Position numbers and translations under genes: made by a program. A DNA stretch of 64,000 nucleotides. Source: Haloplanus sp. CK5-1. Its GTDB lineage: Archaea > Halobacteriota > Halobacteria > Halobacteriales > Haloferacaceae. Where the stretch lies: contig NZ_CP147505.1 of the NCBI RefSeq assembly GCF_037201915.1, positions 1,488,001 through 1,552,000 on the forward strand, written 5' to 3'. A model generated the notes under the pieces. The model was not told where the DNA came from. It worked only from the letters and a program-made list of their open reading frames with translations, and did no database searches. This document shows positions 52,949 to 62,306 of the stretch, piece by piece (the stretch's first letter is position 1; each line of letters starts with the position of its first letter).

Positions 52949-53098
52949 ATGACCAGCGATGCACCACTCGGACGCTGTCCGAAGTGTGATGAGGATCTCT
53001 CTAGTGCATACGTCTTGGTCGAATACGAGAGAGACGACGGAACGACAGGGATTTGGGCAGAATGCCCGATCTGTGACGAAGTCGTGAGTCCTCAGTAA
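52949..53098 (+). CDS. Tiny zinc-ribbon protein (DUF7837-like), copy 2
   Basis: 49 residues: GRCPKCDEDLSSAYVLVEYERDDGTTGIWAECPICDEVVSPQ (quoted in parts), two CxxC pairs 25 residues apart. Close relative of the gene at 47712-47864. The upstream 150 bases also match that locus (CACACAAGGC, ACGCTCAGTTGGAAGGG), so a whole divergent unit was duplicated. Confidence 0.8.
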   Translation: MTSDAPLGRCPKCDEDLSSAYVLVEYERDDGTTGIWAECPICDEVVSPQ

Positions 53099-53457
53099 GG
53101 ACTTACAGCGATGAGCGACGATCGTGGAAGTTACCCCACTAATCAGCGTTAACAAGAAGAACATCTCGAGTGGGCTCAAATAGATTTAGCAACGCTTGAT
53201 GATCCTTAGATAGCTCACACCATATGCATTAAGAGAACCAGTCTCAACTACTGTTTCTGCGTCGGAAGTTGAGACTACAGCGGGTATAGCGGGCCTATAA
53301 TGCGTGGTATCGTCCGAATCGATAAGCAGAATCTGCTTCAGATCGCTTTCTGAATGGGCGTTCTTATCTTTTTGGCAACTATTCCAGCGGATTTCCGAGA
53401 CTCTGGATAGTGTCGCCACTCAGACGCTGCGCTCTCACGGAGAGAGACCCCCCCTCG
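53099..53457. other. Intergenic, no supported gene
   Basis: A weak 77-residue frame on the reverse strand (53186-53419) has no motif and poor codon bias for this genome. I see no repeat or RNA signature. Confidence 0.35.
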
Positions 53458-54182
53458 CTATCCGATTCCGGTTTCCTTCTTCACCAACGTTAGCGTGTTA
53501 TCTACTGTCACGATGGGCGAGTGCTCGTATTCACCGGTCAACTGCACCTGTACTAGCAGATCGACCGCCCGCCAGATCGAGTACAAGAGGCACGCGAACG
53601 CAAAGTAGAAGAACCGCAGCCCGAAGTGCTTCGAGGTTGTCGCGCCCATGAACCGCTTGATCGATTTGTAGCCGCTCTCAATCTCCCACCGGTAGCCGTA
53701 CCCAGTAAGGAGCCCGCTATTCTGATTCGTCATGAACACCGAATACTGCTGATGATCGGTGTGTTCGGAGTTCTCTTTACGTCGGTAGATCAGCGTCGTC
53801 GAGTGCCACTCGTTGTCAACGAGATGCAGTTTTCGATCAGTCTCGTACCGGTCCTTTCCCCGCTTGAGAAGGCGCTTGGCTTGGGCCTTCTCGCTGGTCT
53901 GCATCTGTTTCGGAACAACGTAGGAGAGCCCGCGTTGATCCAGCATCTCCAGGATGTGCTGGCTGTCGAACTCGCGGTCCATCAGCACGTTATCGACGTG
54001 AACAGCCGCTTCAGCCGAGTCCAAGAGATCTTCGACGATCTCCTTGCGCGAATCTCCTTTGCGTACTGGCCGGGCGTCTAACACGATCGGGACAGCATTC
54101 CCGACCATCTGAACTGTCGCCCACTGATACGCGTACTCGTCGGTTTTCTCCTTCGTCCCAATGAAATCCGCACTCATCATAT
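53458..54182 (-). pseudogene. C-terminal part of a DDE transposase
   Basis: About 240 residues of an IS4-superfamily transposase: VLMDREFDSQHI (Asp), GYGYRWEIESGYKSIKRFM (Glu with Y-R-E-K type signature), FAFACLLYSIWRAVD. The N-terminal part and element ends are missing. The frame runs straight on from an alcohol dehydrogenase remnant, making a chimeric reading frame. Confidence 0.78.
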
Positions 54183-54513
54183 CGGTGATGTATACTGCTT
54201 CCTCGTCGGTCACGTTCTCCGGGATTCGGGCCATGTTCGCGTCGGCCTCATTCACATGGGCGTATTCGGGAAACGTCCCGTCTTTGACGTTCGCGTACTT
54301 CCACCCGCCGAGAGCCTGGTTCGACTGCGAGGGATGACCATCCTGGGCAGCAAGCGAACCCTAGTCTGGAGTGATCGCGCCGGCGGCGACTCGGTCACCC
54401 GCCTCATATTCATCCACGTCGTCTCCTACTGCGTCCACGATCCCGACCACTTCGTGCCCGAGCGTCAGACTCTCCCGCTCGCCGATAGCGCCGTGAAGGG
54501 TATGCACGTCTGA
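54183..54513 (-). pseudogene. Zinc alcohol dehydrogenase fragment
   Basis: Reads SDVHTLHGAIGERESLTLGHEVVGIVD, DRVAAGAITPD, TAG, GHPSQSNQALGGWKYANVKDGTF, EYAHVNEADANMARIP. These are the consecutive conserved segments of medium-chain alcohol dehydrogenases (GHE zinc ligands, GDRV, HVNDADAN). A Trp codon has become TAG, the N-terminus is cut by the IS6 copy E and the C-terminus by the transposase piece. Confidence 0.8.
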
Positions 54514-54515
54514 CG

Positions 54516-55206
54516 GGTCGCGTTAAGTTAGAGGATGAGGCGTTCGATTTCTGAGTGTCTATGGCAGAATCCGAACGCCTCAGCAAGTGTATCGAGTGGA
54601 TCGACTTGTCGTTTGTGGAGCGAAAGCGGACTCCCGAGTGGGCGATTCAAGTGGGTATCCGGTGTCATCTCGCAGGTATGTCAACAAGGGATGCCAGTCA
54701 GTTTCTCGATGAGTTGGGAGTCAAACGTAGTCACGTCGCGGTTCACAACTGGGTGCACAAGGCCGAGCTACAGCCGGTTTCGACGGTGAGTGCGGATCAA
54801 CTCGCGGTCGACGAGAAAGTGATCCGCATCAACGGTGACGACTACTGGCTGTACGGTGCCGTCGATCCCCAAACGAACGAAATCCTGCAGTTCAGGCTGT
54901 TTCCAGCGACGACGAAACAGACGACGCGATGGTTTCTGACCGAGCTTCATCGACGATATCGGCTAGATGGCGTCGAATTTCTCGTCGATGACGCCGATTA
55001 TCTAGTGAACGTCCTCGACGAAGACGGGTACCGATTCCAGATGATTTCACACGGGAATCGGAATGCCATCGAACGTGTCTTTTGGGAGATAGAACGACGA
55101 ACCTCATCGTTCGCAACTAGTTTCAGCCATGTCGAACCGCAGACAGCAGAATCGTGGCTCAAAGCCCTCGCCGTCCGGCACAACTCACGCCAAAGTTAAC
55201 GCGACC
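54516..55206 (+). mobile_element. IS6-family element, copy E, without target duplication
   Basis: The element is 691 bp with ends identical to copy C. Left flank GTCTGACG and right flank CCCCGACT differ, so there is no 8-bp duplication. IS6 elements can rearrange DNA by cointegrates, and this copy marks the change from mixed accessory DNA to GC-rich core DNA. Confidence 0.92.
54561..55199 (+). CDS. IS6-family DDE transposase (copy E)
   Basis: 212 residues from ATG 54561. Same catalytic residues as copy C (LAVDEKVI, FLVDDADYL, ERVFWEIERR). Intact and probably active. Confidence 0.92.
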   Translation: MAESERLSKCIEWIDLSFVERKRTPEWAIQVGIRCHLAGMSTRDASQFLDELGVKRSHVAVHNWVHKAELQPVSTVSADQLAVDEKVIRINGDDYWLYGAVDPQTNEILQFRLFPATTKQTTRWFLTELHRRYRLDGVEFLVDDADYLVNVLDEDGYRFQMISHGNRNAIERVFWEIERRTSSFATSFSHVEPQTAESWLKALAVRHNSRQS

Positions 55207-55692
55207 CCCCGACTCGTGGCGTCGTCGACGGCTCGCTCCGGGGAGGTCGGTGTTCGATCTACAGCGGTCTCACTCTTTCGTCGGGACCACGCGGACGACC
55301 GAAGCGAGGCCACGGTGGAACCGTCCCGTCCCCGACGAACACGAAACTGGCTTCACCCTCCCCGCGGAGGGGTGTGCCGTGGAGCTCCCCGTCGTCTCGA
55401 TCGATTCGGCGACGCGGCTCGGCGTTCTCGCCCCCGAATTCTCGGGTGCCGTGAGGATGGACCTCCTCCGAGACGACGTCGTCCGTACACTGCTCGACCG
55501 TCCGGATATCCGTCGGGTGTCCGGTCGTGGCGTCCTCGATCCGACCGATTCCGGGCTCGATTCGGCGGTGGCCGGTCCACCGTCGACATCGATTTTGCGA
55601 GCGGCGCGATCCACTATCGCACTGCACCGCCCGAGTCGACGATGGTGGCTACCGATGGTGCAGTCCGGTCGCTGGCAGCCACCCACCGATAG
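55207..55692 (+). pseudogene. Truncated, frameshifted gene at the island edge
   Basis: One frame gives DEHETGFTLPAEGCAVELPVVSIDSATRLGVLAPEF and RMDLLRDDVVRTLLDRPDIRR (quoted in parts). After about 55575 another frame gives VDIDFASGAIHYRTAPPESTMVATDGAVRSLAATHR. Both are protein-like, so a frameshift in a gene whose 5' end was removed by the IS6 event is likely. Family not recognised. Confidence 0.4.
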
Positions 55693-55812
55693 GTTCGGGC
55701 TCGCCCCACCGTCGGGGCGCCCGTCTGTGGAGGTGAGACCCGAGTGGGCGCGACCCGAGTGGTGTCCATCCGACCGAAAAGGTGACCACGCCGGCGTCCC
55801 TCCGGCCGGTCG

Positions 55813-56418
55813 ATGGACGACGGGATGGAACAGACGCCCGGTGGATTCGGTGGCGTCGCGACCGACCCCGAGGCGCTCTGCTACGACGGCGAGCGGGTCG
55901 TCGAGCGCGCACCGCTCGGGTCCGGGTGGGCCGCCGTCACCACCCACCGGGTGCTGGCGTACAACCCCGCCACCGATGGCCGGCGGTTCGAGGCGGTCGA
56001 CCGACCGAACGTGTGCGGGATCGACGTCGACGCTTCGGGCGACCCCCGGTATCTACGGTGGGGGCTGCGCGCCGCCCTCTACGGTCTCGTCGGTCTCGGC
56101 GGCGGCGTCGCCCTCCGCGCGCTGAACGTGGCGAGTACGTTGTCGGTCGGGGAGACGGCCCGCGACGCGCCGGTCGGGGGCGTCCTCGCGGTGACCGACG
56201 CCATCGCCGGCGCGGTCGCGACGCTCGCGACGCTCCTGATCGTCGTCGGTGTCTCCCTCCTCGTCGTCGCCATCGGACTCCTGGGCCGGTACCTCCGGAC
56301 GCGCGACCCGGCGCTGGTGGTCGACCGCTTCGGCGACGACCCCGTCCGACTGCCCGCGCCCCGAACCGACGGCGAACGGGCGGCGTCGACGCTCTCGGCC
56401 GCGCTGACGGAGCGGTGA
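55813..56418 (+). CDS. Membrane protein of unknown function
   Basis: 201 residues. N-terminal soluble domain of about 75 residues (YDGERVVERAPLGSGWAAVTTHRVLAYNP) resembling PH-like surface domains, then two or three hydrophobic segments (LYGLVGLGGGVALRAL, VATLATLLIVVGVSLLVVAIG in parts) and a soluble tail. First intact core gene after the island border. Confidence 0.75.
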   Translation: MDDGMEQTPGGFGGVATDPEALCYDGERVVERAPLGSGWAAVTTHRVLAYNPATDGRRFEAVDRPNVCGIDVDASGDPRYLRWGLRAALYGLVGLGGGVALRALNVASTLSVGETARDAPVGGVLAVTDAIAGAVATLATLLIVVGVSLLVVAIGLLGRYLRTRDPALVVDRFGDDPVRLPAPRTDGERAASTLSAALTER

Positions 56419-56462
56419 GGTGGACCAATGATATATCCCGCCCCACGGCGTACGCACCGGAG

Positions 56463-57260
56463 ATGGACGTCAGGCGGCTCCTCCGTGGTCGGATCGACGA
56501 CGACCGACTGGACCGGGTGGTCGCCGAAATCGCCGCGCGGTACGGGCGCGAGGACCCTTCGGTCCGCTGTCTCGACGCCGACAACTGGCTCTCGACACCC
56601 GTCGTCCTCGACGAAGACCTCTTCGTGAAGGTCATCTCCCGGCGTAACTCGCTGGTCCACGCGCTCATCACCACCGGCCGAAACCTCGGCGTCTTCTCCG
56701 CGGGGACCGAGGGCTTCTTCGAACACTTCGGGACGCCGTACGGGATGGCCGCCCACGAACTGGCGGCGACCGAGGAGATGCGAGAGATCGGACTGAACGC
56801 ACCGGAACCGCTCGAAGCGCTCGAAATCGACGGGCTCGGGGTCGTCGTCCTCGAGTACCTCCCGGAGTTCCGACCGCTCGACGAACTCGACCGGAAGACC
56901 GAACGAGCGCTCGCACCCGAACTGTTCGGCGCGCTCCGGACGCTCCACGACCACGGCCTCGCACACGGGGATCTACGGGCCGAGAACGTCCTCATCCTCG
57001 ACGGCGACCTCTACTTTATCGACGCGACGAACGTGGGCGAGGAGGGCGCCGACGCCGCCCGGTCGTACGACGTCGCCTGCGGCTTGGCGGCGCTCGAACC
57101 GCTGATCGGTGCTGGCCCCACCGTCGAGGCGGCCACGACGGCGTACACGACCGAAGAGCTACTGGCTGCGCTCGACTTTCTGGACTTCGTCAACATCCGG
57201 CCGGATCACGACTGTGACGCGGCGGCGCTGAAAGGCGAGATAGAGAAGCGAGCGGCCTGA
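56463..57260 (+). CDS. RIO-like atypical serine/threonine kinase
   Basis: 265 residues from ATG 56463; the open frame upstream lies over another gene. Kinase motifs: VKVISRRNS region with the ATP-contacting Lys in LFVKVIS, catalytic loop HGDLRAENVLI, and metal-binding Asp in YFIDATNVG. The DFG is replaced by IDAT, as in RIO/Bud32-like kinases. Likely protein or small-molecule kinase in the cytosol. Confidence 0.85.
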   Translation: MDVRRLLRGRIDDDRLDRVVAEIAARYGREDPSVRCLDADNWLSTPVVLDEDLFVKVISRRNSLVHALITTGRNLGVFSAGTEGFFEHFGTPYGMAAHELAATEEMREIGLNAPEPLEALEIDGLGVVVLEYLPEFRPLDELDRKTERALAPELFGALRTLHDHGLAHGDLRAENVLILDGDLYFIDATNVGEEGADAARSYDVACGLAALEPLIGAGPTVEAATTAYTTEELLAALDFLDFVNIRPDHDCDAAALKGEIEKRAA

Positions 57261-57433
57261 AACGGAAGGGTGGACGGGAGCCGAGGGTGGACCACCCTGC
57301 CGGGCGAAGGCGGTCCGTGCCGCGGCGGGCGACGACGTGGTGGAGTCGAATGTGCCGAGTCTCGACGAGAAAAGCGTCGATGCGTCGGCACCGCAGGGTA
57401 GTCGCCTCGCATTCATAAAGCCACCGAACCCGG
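57261..57433. other. Convergent intergenic region
   Basis: Convergent space of 173 bases between the kinase gene and the amidase gene. No gene or clear terminator hairpin seen. Confidence 0.5.
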
Positions 57434-58243
57434 TCACTCCCGCCGGTCGCGGAGCGCGGGGAACTCCTCGCGAACCGTGGTGACGCGGTCGGGGTCCACG
57501 TCGCCGACGACGAGTGTCGGATCGTCGCCGGCGCTCGCGACGGCCGTCCCCCACGGATCGTAGAGGGTCGACCGCCCCAGGAGCGTCTCGTCGTCGAACG
57601 CCGCCGCGCCGTTCGTCGCCGCGACGTAGGTCAGGTTCTCGATGGCCCGCGCCCGCCCCAGCGTCTCCCAGTGCTCGACCCGCGGGTAGGGCCACGCGCT
57701 CGGCACGCAGACGAGCGTCACGCCCCGGTCGGCGAGGCGGCGGTAGAGTTCGGGAAATCGGAGGTCGTAACAGGTCGACATCCCGACGGTGATGCCCTCG
57801 AAGTCGACGGTCGAGAGCGTCTCGCCGGGCGTGAGCAACTCCGTCTCGGTCGATCCGTAGCCGAAGAGGTGGTGTTTCCGGTAGACGCCGCGTCGGACCC
57901 CCTCGCGGTCGTAGAAGACACAGGTGTTCGCGAGACCCGTCTCCGCCGGCACGTCGACCCCGGCGGCGGCACTGGCCTCGAGGTCCTCGACGTGACTCCC
58001 GGCCACCAGTCCAACGCCGTGGTCGGCGGCGAGGTCCGACAGACGGGCGAAGGTTGGCCCGTCGAGACCCTCGGCATCGCGGGCGTAGGCGTCGAACGCG
58101 AAGTAGCCGACCGTGAACAGTTCCGGCAGGACGACAAGGTCGACGCCGCGGTCGGCGGCGTCGGCGACGGCCGCCGCGGCCCGGTCGAGGTTCTCCGGGA
58201 CGTCGCCGGCCTCCTGATCGAGTTGGGCTAGTGCGACCTTCAT
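57434..58243 (-). CDS. Carbon-nitrogen hydrolase (nitrilase superfamily)
   Basis: 269 residues from ATG 58243 (MKVALAQLDQ), with the catalytic triad Glu in VVLPELFTVGY, Lys in YRKHHLFGYG and Cys in STCYDLRFPELYR. Family members hydrolyse amides (for example omega-amidase). Specific substrate not predictable. Stop overlaps nothing; the upstream START-like gene ends one base before its start. Confidence 0.92.
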   Translation of the reverse strand: MKVALAQLDQEAGDVPENLDRAAAAVADAADRGVDLVVLPELFTVGYFAFDAYARDAEGLDGPTFARLSDLAADHGVGLVAGSHVEDLEASAAAGVDVPAETGLANTCVFYDREGVRRGVYRKHHLFGYGSTETELLTPGETLSTVDFEGITVGMSTCYDLRFPELYRRLADRGVTLVCVPSAWPYPRVEHWETLGRARAIENLTYVAATNGAAAFDDETLLGRSTLYDPWGTAVASAGDDPTLVVGDVDPDRVTTVREEFPALRDRRE

Positions 58244-58244
58244 C

Positions 58245-58670
58245 TCAGGCCGGGAGTTCGAGGTCACGTCTGAGTGCCGATTCGAGGTTGTCCAGTTCGG
58301 TGTCGAGGCGGCTCTTGAAGAACCGCTCCACGCCGGGGAGTCGACCGTCGACGACGAACTCGTTGTGGAGGCGACAGCCCGTCGCCGTCTCCTCGATGCG
58401 GTGTTCGCCGGTCACGCGCATCACGCTCGACCGACCCACGAACTTGACGTAGGTGGGCTCCTCCACCTCGATGTCTTCGGTCTCGACGGTCACGGTGCGG
58501 TCGATCACCGGCAGGTCCAGATCGATCTCCCACGTCGCCCGGGTGCCGTCGACCTCGTAGTCGTGGACGACGCTGATCGACTGGGCGCGCTTGCCGGGGT
58601 CGGAGATGAACGCCCAGACGCGGTCGGGGGGTGTCTCGAACTCGAACGTCCGCTGGACACGTACGGTCAT
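58245..58670 (-). CDS. START-like (SRPBCC) domain protein
   Basis: 141 residues from ATG 58670. Polyketide-cyclase/START fold: RTFEFETPPDRVWAFISDP, VEEPTYVKFVG, GCRLHNEFVVDGRLPGVERFFKS. CoxG-like. Its stop is next to the nitrilase start (one base), so the two are probably one operon. Confidence 0.85.
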   Translation of the reverse strand: MTVRVQRTFEFETPPDRVWAFISDPGKRAQSISVVHDYEVDGTRATWEIDLDLPVIDRTVTVETEDIEVEEPTYVKFVGRSSVMRVTGEHRIEETATGCRLHNEFVVDGRLPGVERFFKSRLDTELDNLESALRRDLELPA

Positions 58671-58707
58671 ACGTTGGGGTCCCGTCGAACCATGAAAAAC
58701 TGCGGGG

Positions 58708-58932
58708 TTACCCCTGCGTGACGCGCCACGTCGTCGACCGGGCACGCCCCCACTTTTCGATCTCGACGTCCTCGGACTTCTCCGCCAGTCTGGGGAGTCG
58801 GGAGCCGACCTGCTTGGCGGTCAACCCGATGGCGTCGGCGATGTTCTTCGCGCGGAAGTAGCGCTCCCCCCGAGAGACGCTGTCGTGGAGGTACGCGAGG
58901 ATTCGCCGCTCCTCTTCGGTCAGAGAGGTCAT
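58708..58932 (-). CDS. DUF7123-like small winged-helix protein
   Basis: 74 residues: EEERRILAYLHDSVSRGERYFRAKNIADAIGL (quoted in part) and GRARSTTWRVTQG. A wHTH-like fold typical of the haloarchaeal DUF7123 family, of unknown function but very conserved. Confidence 0.82.
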   Translation of the reverse strand: MTSLTEEERRILAYLHDSVSRGERYFRAKNIADAIGLTAKQVGSRLPRLAEKSEDVEIEKWGRARSTTWRVTQG

Positions 58933-58984
58933 CGTTCACCGTCGGTAGGGGATTCACCGTCTTAACTCTTTCAAGCCGTCCCCG

Positions 58985-59167
58985 TCAGGCGTACGCCTGA
59001 ACGGCGACGACGGCGACGATGGCCGCGGCGATGGCGACGGCGAACCCCCACGCTTTCCCCAACTGCCCGGGCGCGAACACCATCGCCAGCGCCCCGGCCA
59101 CCGCCAGCAACGAGAAGAGCACCCCGAACCCGACACCCTTGTCAGTCGTGACGACGTCGTGTGCCAT
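58985..59167 (-). CDS. Small two-helix membrane protein (DUF7525-like)
   Basis: 60 residues from ATG 59167 ([11 protein letters not shown]). Two hydrophobic helices: [20 protein letters not shown] and [20 protein letters not shown]. Haloarchaea-specific small membrane protein, unknown role. Confidence 0.75.
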   Translation of the reverse strand: MAHDVVTTDKGVGFGVLFSLLAVAGALAMVFAPGQLGKAWGFAVAIAAAIVAVVAVQAYA

Positions 59168-59262
59168 ACGACTCCGTTCGCCGGTGTCCACTTAGCTCAT
59201 TCGACTGCCTCGAATCCCGGAACCGGAGCCAACGATTAAGCGCCGGCGACCGTACGGCCGGT

Positions 59263-60408
59263 ATGGACTTCACCCTCTCCGAGGAGGCTCGTCGGATCCG
59301 GGACATGATCGCCGAGTTCGTCGACGAGGAGGTGGTACCCGTCGCCGCGGAGATCGACGAGACCGACGAGTTCCCCGTGGACCTGATCGACGAGATGGCC
59401 GACCTCGGCCTCATGGGGATGCCCTTCGACGAGGCGTACGGCGGTGCGGGCCTCGACTACCACGCCTACGCCGCGGGACTGGTCGAGATCAGTCGCGGCA
59501 GCGGCGGCCTGGGCACCATCGTCGCGGCCCACACCAGCCTGGCCGGTGGAATGCTCGATTCGTTCGGCTCCGAGGAGCAGAAAGAGCGGTTCCTGACCCC
59601 GCTGAACGAGGGGCGTGACATCGGGGCCTTCGCCCTCTCCGAGGCGGAGGCGGGAAGCGACGTGCCCGCGATGGGGACCGAAGCGCGACGCGACGGCGAC
59701 GAATACGTCCTTGACGGCGGGAAACTCTGGATATCGAACGGGTCGGTGGCCGACACCGTCGTGGTGTTCGCGAAGACCGACCCCGAGGCGGGGCAGAAGG
59801 GCATCTCGTCGTTCGTCGTCCGTCCCGAGGAGGACGACGGCTTCCACGTCGAGGGGACTGAACACAAGTTGGGTGACAAGGGGTGTCCGACCGCGGAACT
59901 CCGCTTTTCCGACCTCCGAGTGCCGGCCGATCGGCGACTCGGCGCGGAGGGCGAGGGGTTCGTCCAAGCGCTGAAGGCACTAAACGCCGGCCGGATCACC
60001 ATCGCCGCTCGCGGCGTCGGCATCGCGCGGGCGGCGCTCGACGAGGCCCTGACCTACGCCGACGAACGCGAACAGTTCGGCCAACCCATCGGCGAGTTCC
60101 AGGCCATCGGCCACAAACTCGCCGACATGGACACGAAAGTCGAGACGGCGCGACTCCTGATGCACCGGGCGGCCGACCGGAAGACCCGCGGCGAGCGGTT
60201 CGTCAAGGAGGCCGCACAGGCCAAACTCCACGCGAGCGAGGTGAGCCGCGAGGTGGCAAACGAGGCGATCCAGATCCACGGCGGCTACGGCTACACGACG
60301 GACTTCCCGGTCGAGCGGTTCTACCGCGACGCCAAACTCAACGAGATATACGAGGGGACGAGCGAGGTGTTGCGAAACACCATCGCGGACGAACTCCGGG
60401 TCCGGTGA
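59263..60408 (+). CDS. Acyl-CoA dehydrogenase
   Basis: 381 residues from ATG 59263. FAD family signature: [54 protein letters not shown] with the catalytic Glu in the last segment. Carries out alpha,beta-dehydrogenation of acyl-CoA in beta-oxidation or branched-chain degradation. Substrate range not predictable. The KaiC-like gene is convergent just beyond. Confidence 0.93.
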   Translation: MDFTLSEEARRIRDMIAEFVDEEVVPVAAEIDETDEFPVDLIDEMADLGLMGMPFDEAYGGAGLDYHAYAAGLVEISRGSGGLGTIVAAHTSLAGGMLDSFGSEEQKERFLTPLNEGRDIGAFALSEAEAGSDVPAMGTEARRDGDEYVLDGGKLWISNGSVADTVVVFAKTDPEAGQKGISSFVVRPEEDDGFHVEGTEHKLGDKGCPTAELRFSDLRVPADRRLGAEGEGFVQALKALNAGRITIAARGVGIARAALDEALTYADEREQFGQPIGEFQAIGHKLADMDTKVETARLLMHRAADRKTRGERFVKEAAQAKLHASEVSREVANEAIQIHGGYGYTTDFPVERFYRDAKLNEIYEGTSEVLRNTIADELRVR

Positions 60409-60412
60409 CCAC

Positions 60413-61939
60413 TCAGTTCCCGTTCTCGTTCCCGTCCCCGTCCACGCTCGGGGACTCGCGCTCCAGTGGCGGGTCCTGCACCCGGAGGTACGGCGGGTCG
60501 GAGACGTACTCGACGAGCGACGTGGTGCCGACGAAGCCACACGGCGACTTCTTCAGGCGGACGTACTGGAGGCCGTCGTCCTCGATCCAGGTGTGGAGCA
60601 CCTGTTCGGCGGAGTCGCGGTGGAACGCCGCGACGGTGTCGTCGACGACGGCGGGGTTCGTGACGTGGACGAGGCGGTCCTGTCCGTCGAGGAGCGTCGA
60701 CTCGGCCCTGTAGCGGACCGTTCGCGCACCATCGGCCCCGAACGAGTGGACGACCGCGTCCGCGTTCAGGAGCGTCGAGGTCGTCCGGTCGGTTCGGCCG
60801 CCGACGTCGGCGAGCAAGTCGGCGAACTCGGCGGCCGTCCCGGGCGTGGCGTGGACGTTGGGGAGCGACTCGTCCCACCCGCCGATGGCGTCGATCACCG
60901 ACAGACGGCCGTCCTCGAGCAACGCGTCGAGCGCGTGACCGCGATCCTCGAAGAGCGCGGCGACGCGGGACTGGCCGAGTTCGATCGTCGGAACGAGCGT
61001 GATGGCGTCGCCGCGGTCGACGGCGTCGGCGAGGATCGTCCCGAACAGCGCCATCAGGTTCGCCTCGCCGTCGTGTTCGAGGAGGACGCCGGCCCCGCAG
61101 ACGGGACCGCCGCCACACAGGGCGTCGAGCCCGTCGATACCGAGTGGACGGTGGGTGTGTGTCTTCAACACCGGCGGCTGTGACCGCCGTTCCGGGCCGA
61201 TCCGGAGGCCTTCGTCCGTGAACTGCACCTCGGCGCGGCGGCGGTCGTGTCGGACGCCACGCATCTTCGTCACTTCGATCGAGAGGTGGGGATCGTCCAC
61301 GATCCGTCGCCGCGAGAGTTCGATCACGCCGTGGGTGGTGAACTGCAGGGCGTCGCTCAGCGAGTCGGACGACCGGTGCTCGGCGGTGAACAGCGTCGTC
61401 GCGCCCACGTCGTCGGAGAAGTAGCGGATGAGGTCGAGGACGGACCGCCGGAACTGTTCGTCGCCCTCCGCGATGACCGACAGTCCCGACACGCTGTCGA
61501 ACACCACGCGGTCGAACTGACCGTACCGAGCGAGATAGTCCCGGATGTACTCGGCAGTGAAGGGGGCATCGAACCCGCTCCCGAACGGGGTCGGATCGCC
61601 GTCCTCGCCGAGCGTCGTGAGCGTGAGTCGCTGTTCGTCGCTCTCGACCGGTCGCCCCGGTTTGGCGTGGATCGACGCGAACGCGAGTGAGTCGTGATCG
61701 AGGTCGAACGCGAAGCCCGCAAATGAATCCCGAAGTTCGCCGATCGTCTGCTCGGTGCTGATGTAGAGACAGTCGTCGCCCTCCGGGAGCCCGGCCTGGA
61801 GAAACTGCATGCCGAGCGTGCTCTTGCCGGTGCCCGGCCCGCCGGTCACGAGCACCGACCGCTTCCGGGGGAGACCGCCACCGATCATGGCGTCGAGGAT
61901 CGGTGCACCGGTCCCGACGCGGGACGTGTCGGTCGACAT
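60413..61939 (-). CDS. KaiC/RadA-like ATPase
   Basis: 508 residues. The N-terminal half is a RecA-fold ATPase with Walker A GGPGTGKST (about 33-41), Walker B FDRVVFDSVSG and a KaiC-like arginine segment. The C-terminal half is related but its Walker A is degenerate (LLEHDGEAN). Haloarchaeal KaiC-like proteins of this kind are probably regulatory, sometimes linked to signalling. Not a circadian claim. Confidence 0.88.
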   Translation of the reverse strand: MSTDTSRVGTGAPILDAMIGGGLPRKRSVLVTGGPGTGKSTLGMQFLQAGLPEGDDCLYISTEQTIGELRDSFAGFAFDLDHDSLAFASIHAKPGRPVESDEQRLTLTTLGEDGDPTPFGSGFDAPFTAEYIRDYLARYGQFDRVVFDSVSGLSVIAEGDEQFRRSVLDLIRYFSDDVGATTLFTAEHRSSDSLSDALQFTTHGVIELSRRRIVDDPHLSIEVTKMRGVRHDRRRAEVQFTDEGLRIGPERRSQPPVLKTHTHRPLGIDGLDALCGGGPVCGAGVLLEHDGEANLMALFGTILADAVDRGDAITLVPTIELGQSRVAALFEDRGHALDALLEDGRLSVIDAIGGWDESLPNVHATPGTAAEFADLLADVGGRTDRTTSTLLNADAVVHSFGADGARTVRYRAESTLLDGQDRLVHVTNPAVVDDTVAAFHRDSAEQVLHTWIEDDGLQYVRLKKSPCGFVGTTSLVEYVSDPPYLRVQDPPLERESPSVDGDGNENGN

Positions 61940-62038
61940 AGTGCCCGACTGTTGCCCCGAGCGAGTGATAACTACTAGGGTCTCCAGTCGGGGGGCGTCG
62001 ATCGGAACTTTCGACAGGCCGGGACTCCAGGGGACGGT

Positions 62039-62305
62039 ATGTCAGAGACGGACGGCGACGTCACCGCGCGGTACTACGAGACGGCAGAGGAGCGGGTGCT
62101 CGCGTTCGAGCGGGGGGAGCGGACGGCGGCCCTCGCCCAGAACAGCGACGGCTACGCGATGGTGATGGTGCGGCCGAGCGCCGACGGTGACGAACTGGAG
62201 CGGTACTACGGCTTCGACATGGCGCTCGACCACGCGGCGGAACGCCTGGGTGTGCGGGTCGGCGACCTGCCGGTGCCCGAGGCGGCGAGCGACATGGGGA
62301 TGTAA
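62039..62305 (+). CDS. DUF7111-like small protein
   Basis: 88 residues: YYETAEERVLAFERGERTAALAQNSDGYAMVMV (in part), ending VPEAASDMGM. Small haloarchaeal protein, beta-rich, unknown function. One base separates its stop from the convergent archaetidylserine synthase stop. Confidence 0.75.
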   Translation: MSETDGDVTARYYETAEERVLAFERGERTAALAQNSDGYAMVMVRPSADGDELERYYGFDMALDHAAERLGVRVGDLPVPEAASDMGM

Positions 62306-62306
62306 C

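Noticed and set aside
53186-53419. 77-residue reverse frame
   Set aside because: No motif, weak composition, not supported by neighbours.
55782-56462. N-terminal extension of the kinase to 492 residues
   Set aside because: The extra part overlaps the membrane-protein gene in another frame and is Arg-rich; ATG 56463 begins the kinase domain.
55937-56995. 352-residue reverse frame over the kinase gene and others
   Set aside because: Arg/Ser-rich shadow of GC-rich coding sequence; the forward genes have clear motifs.
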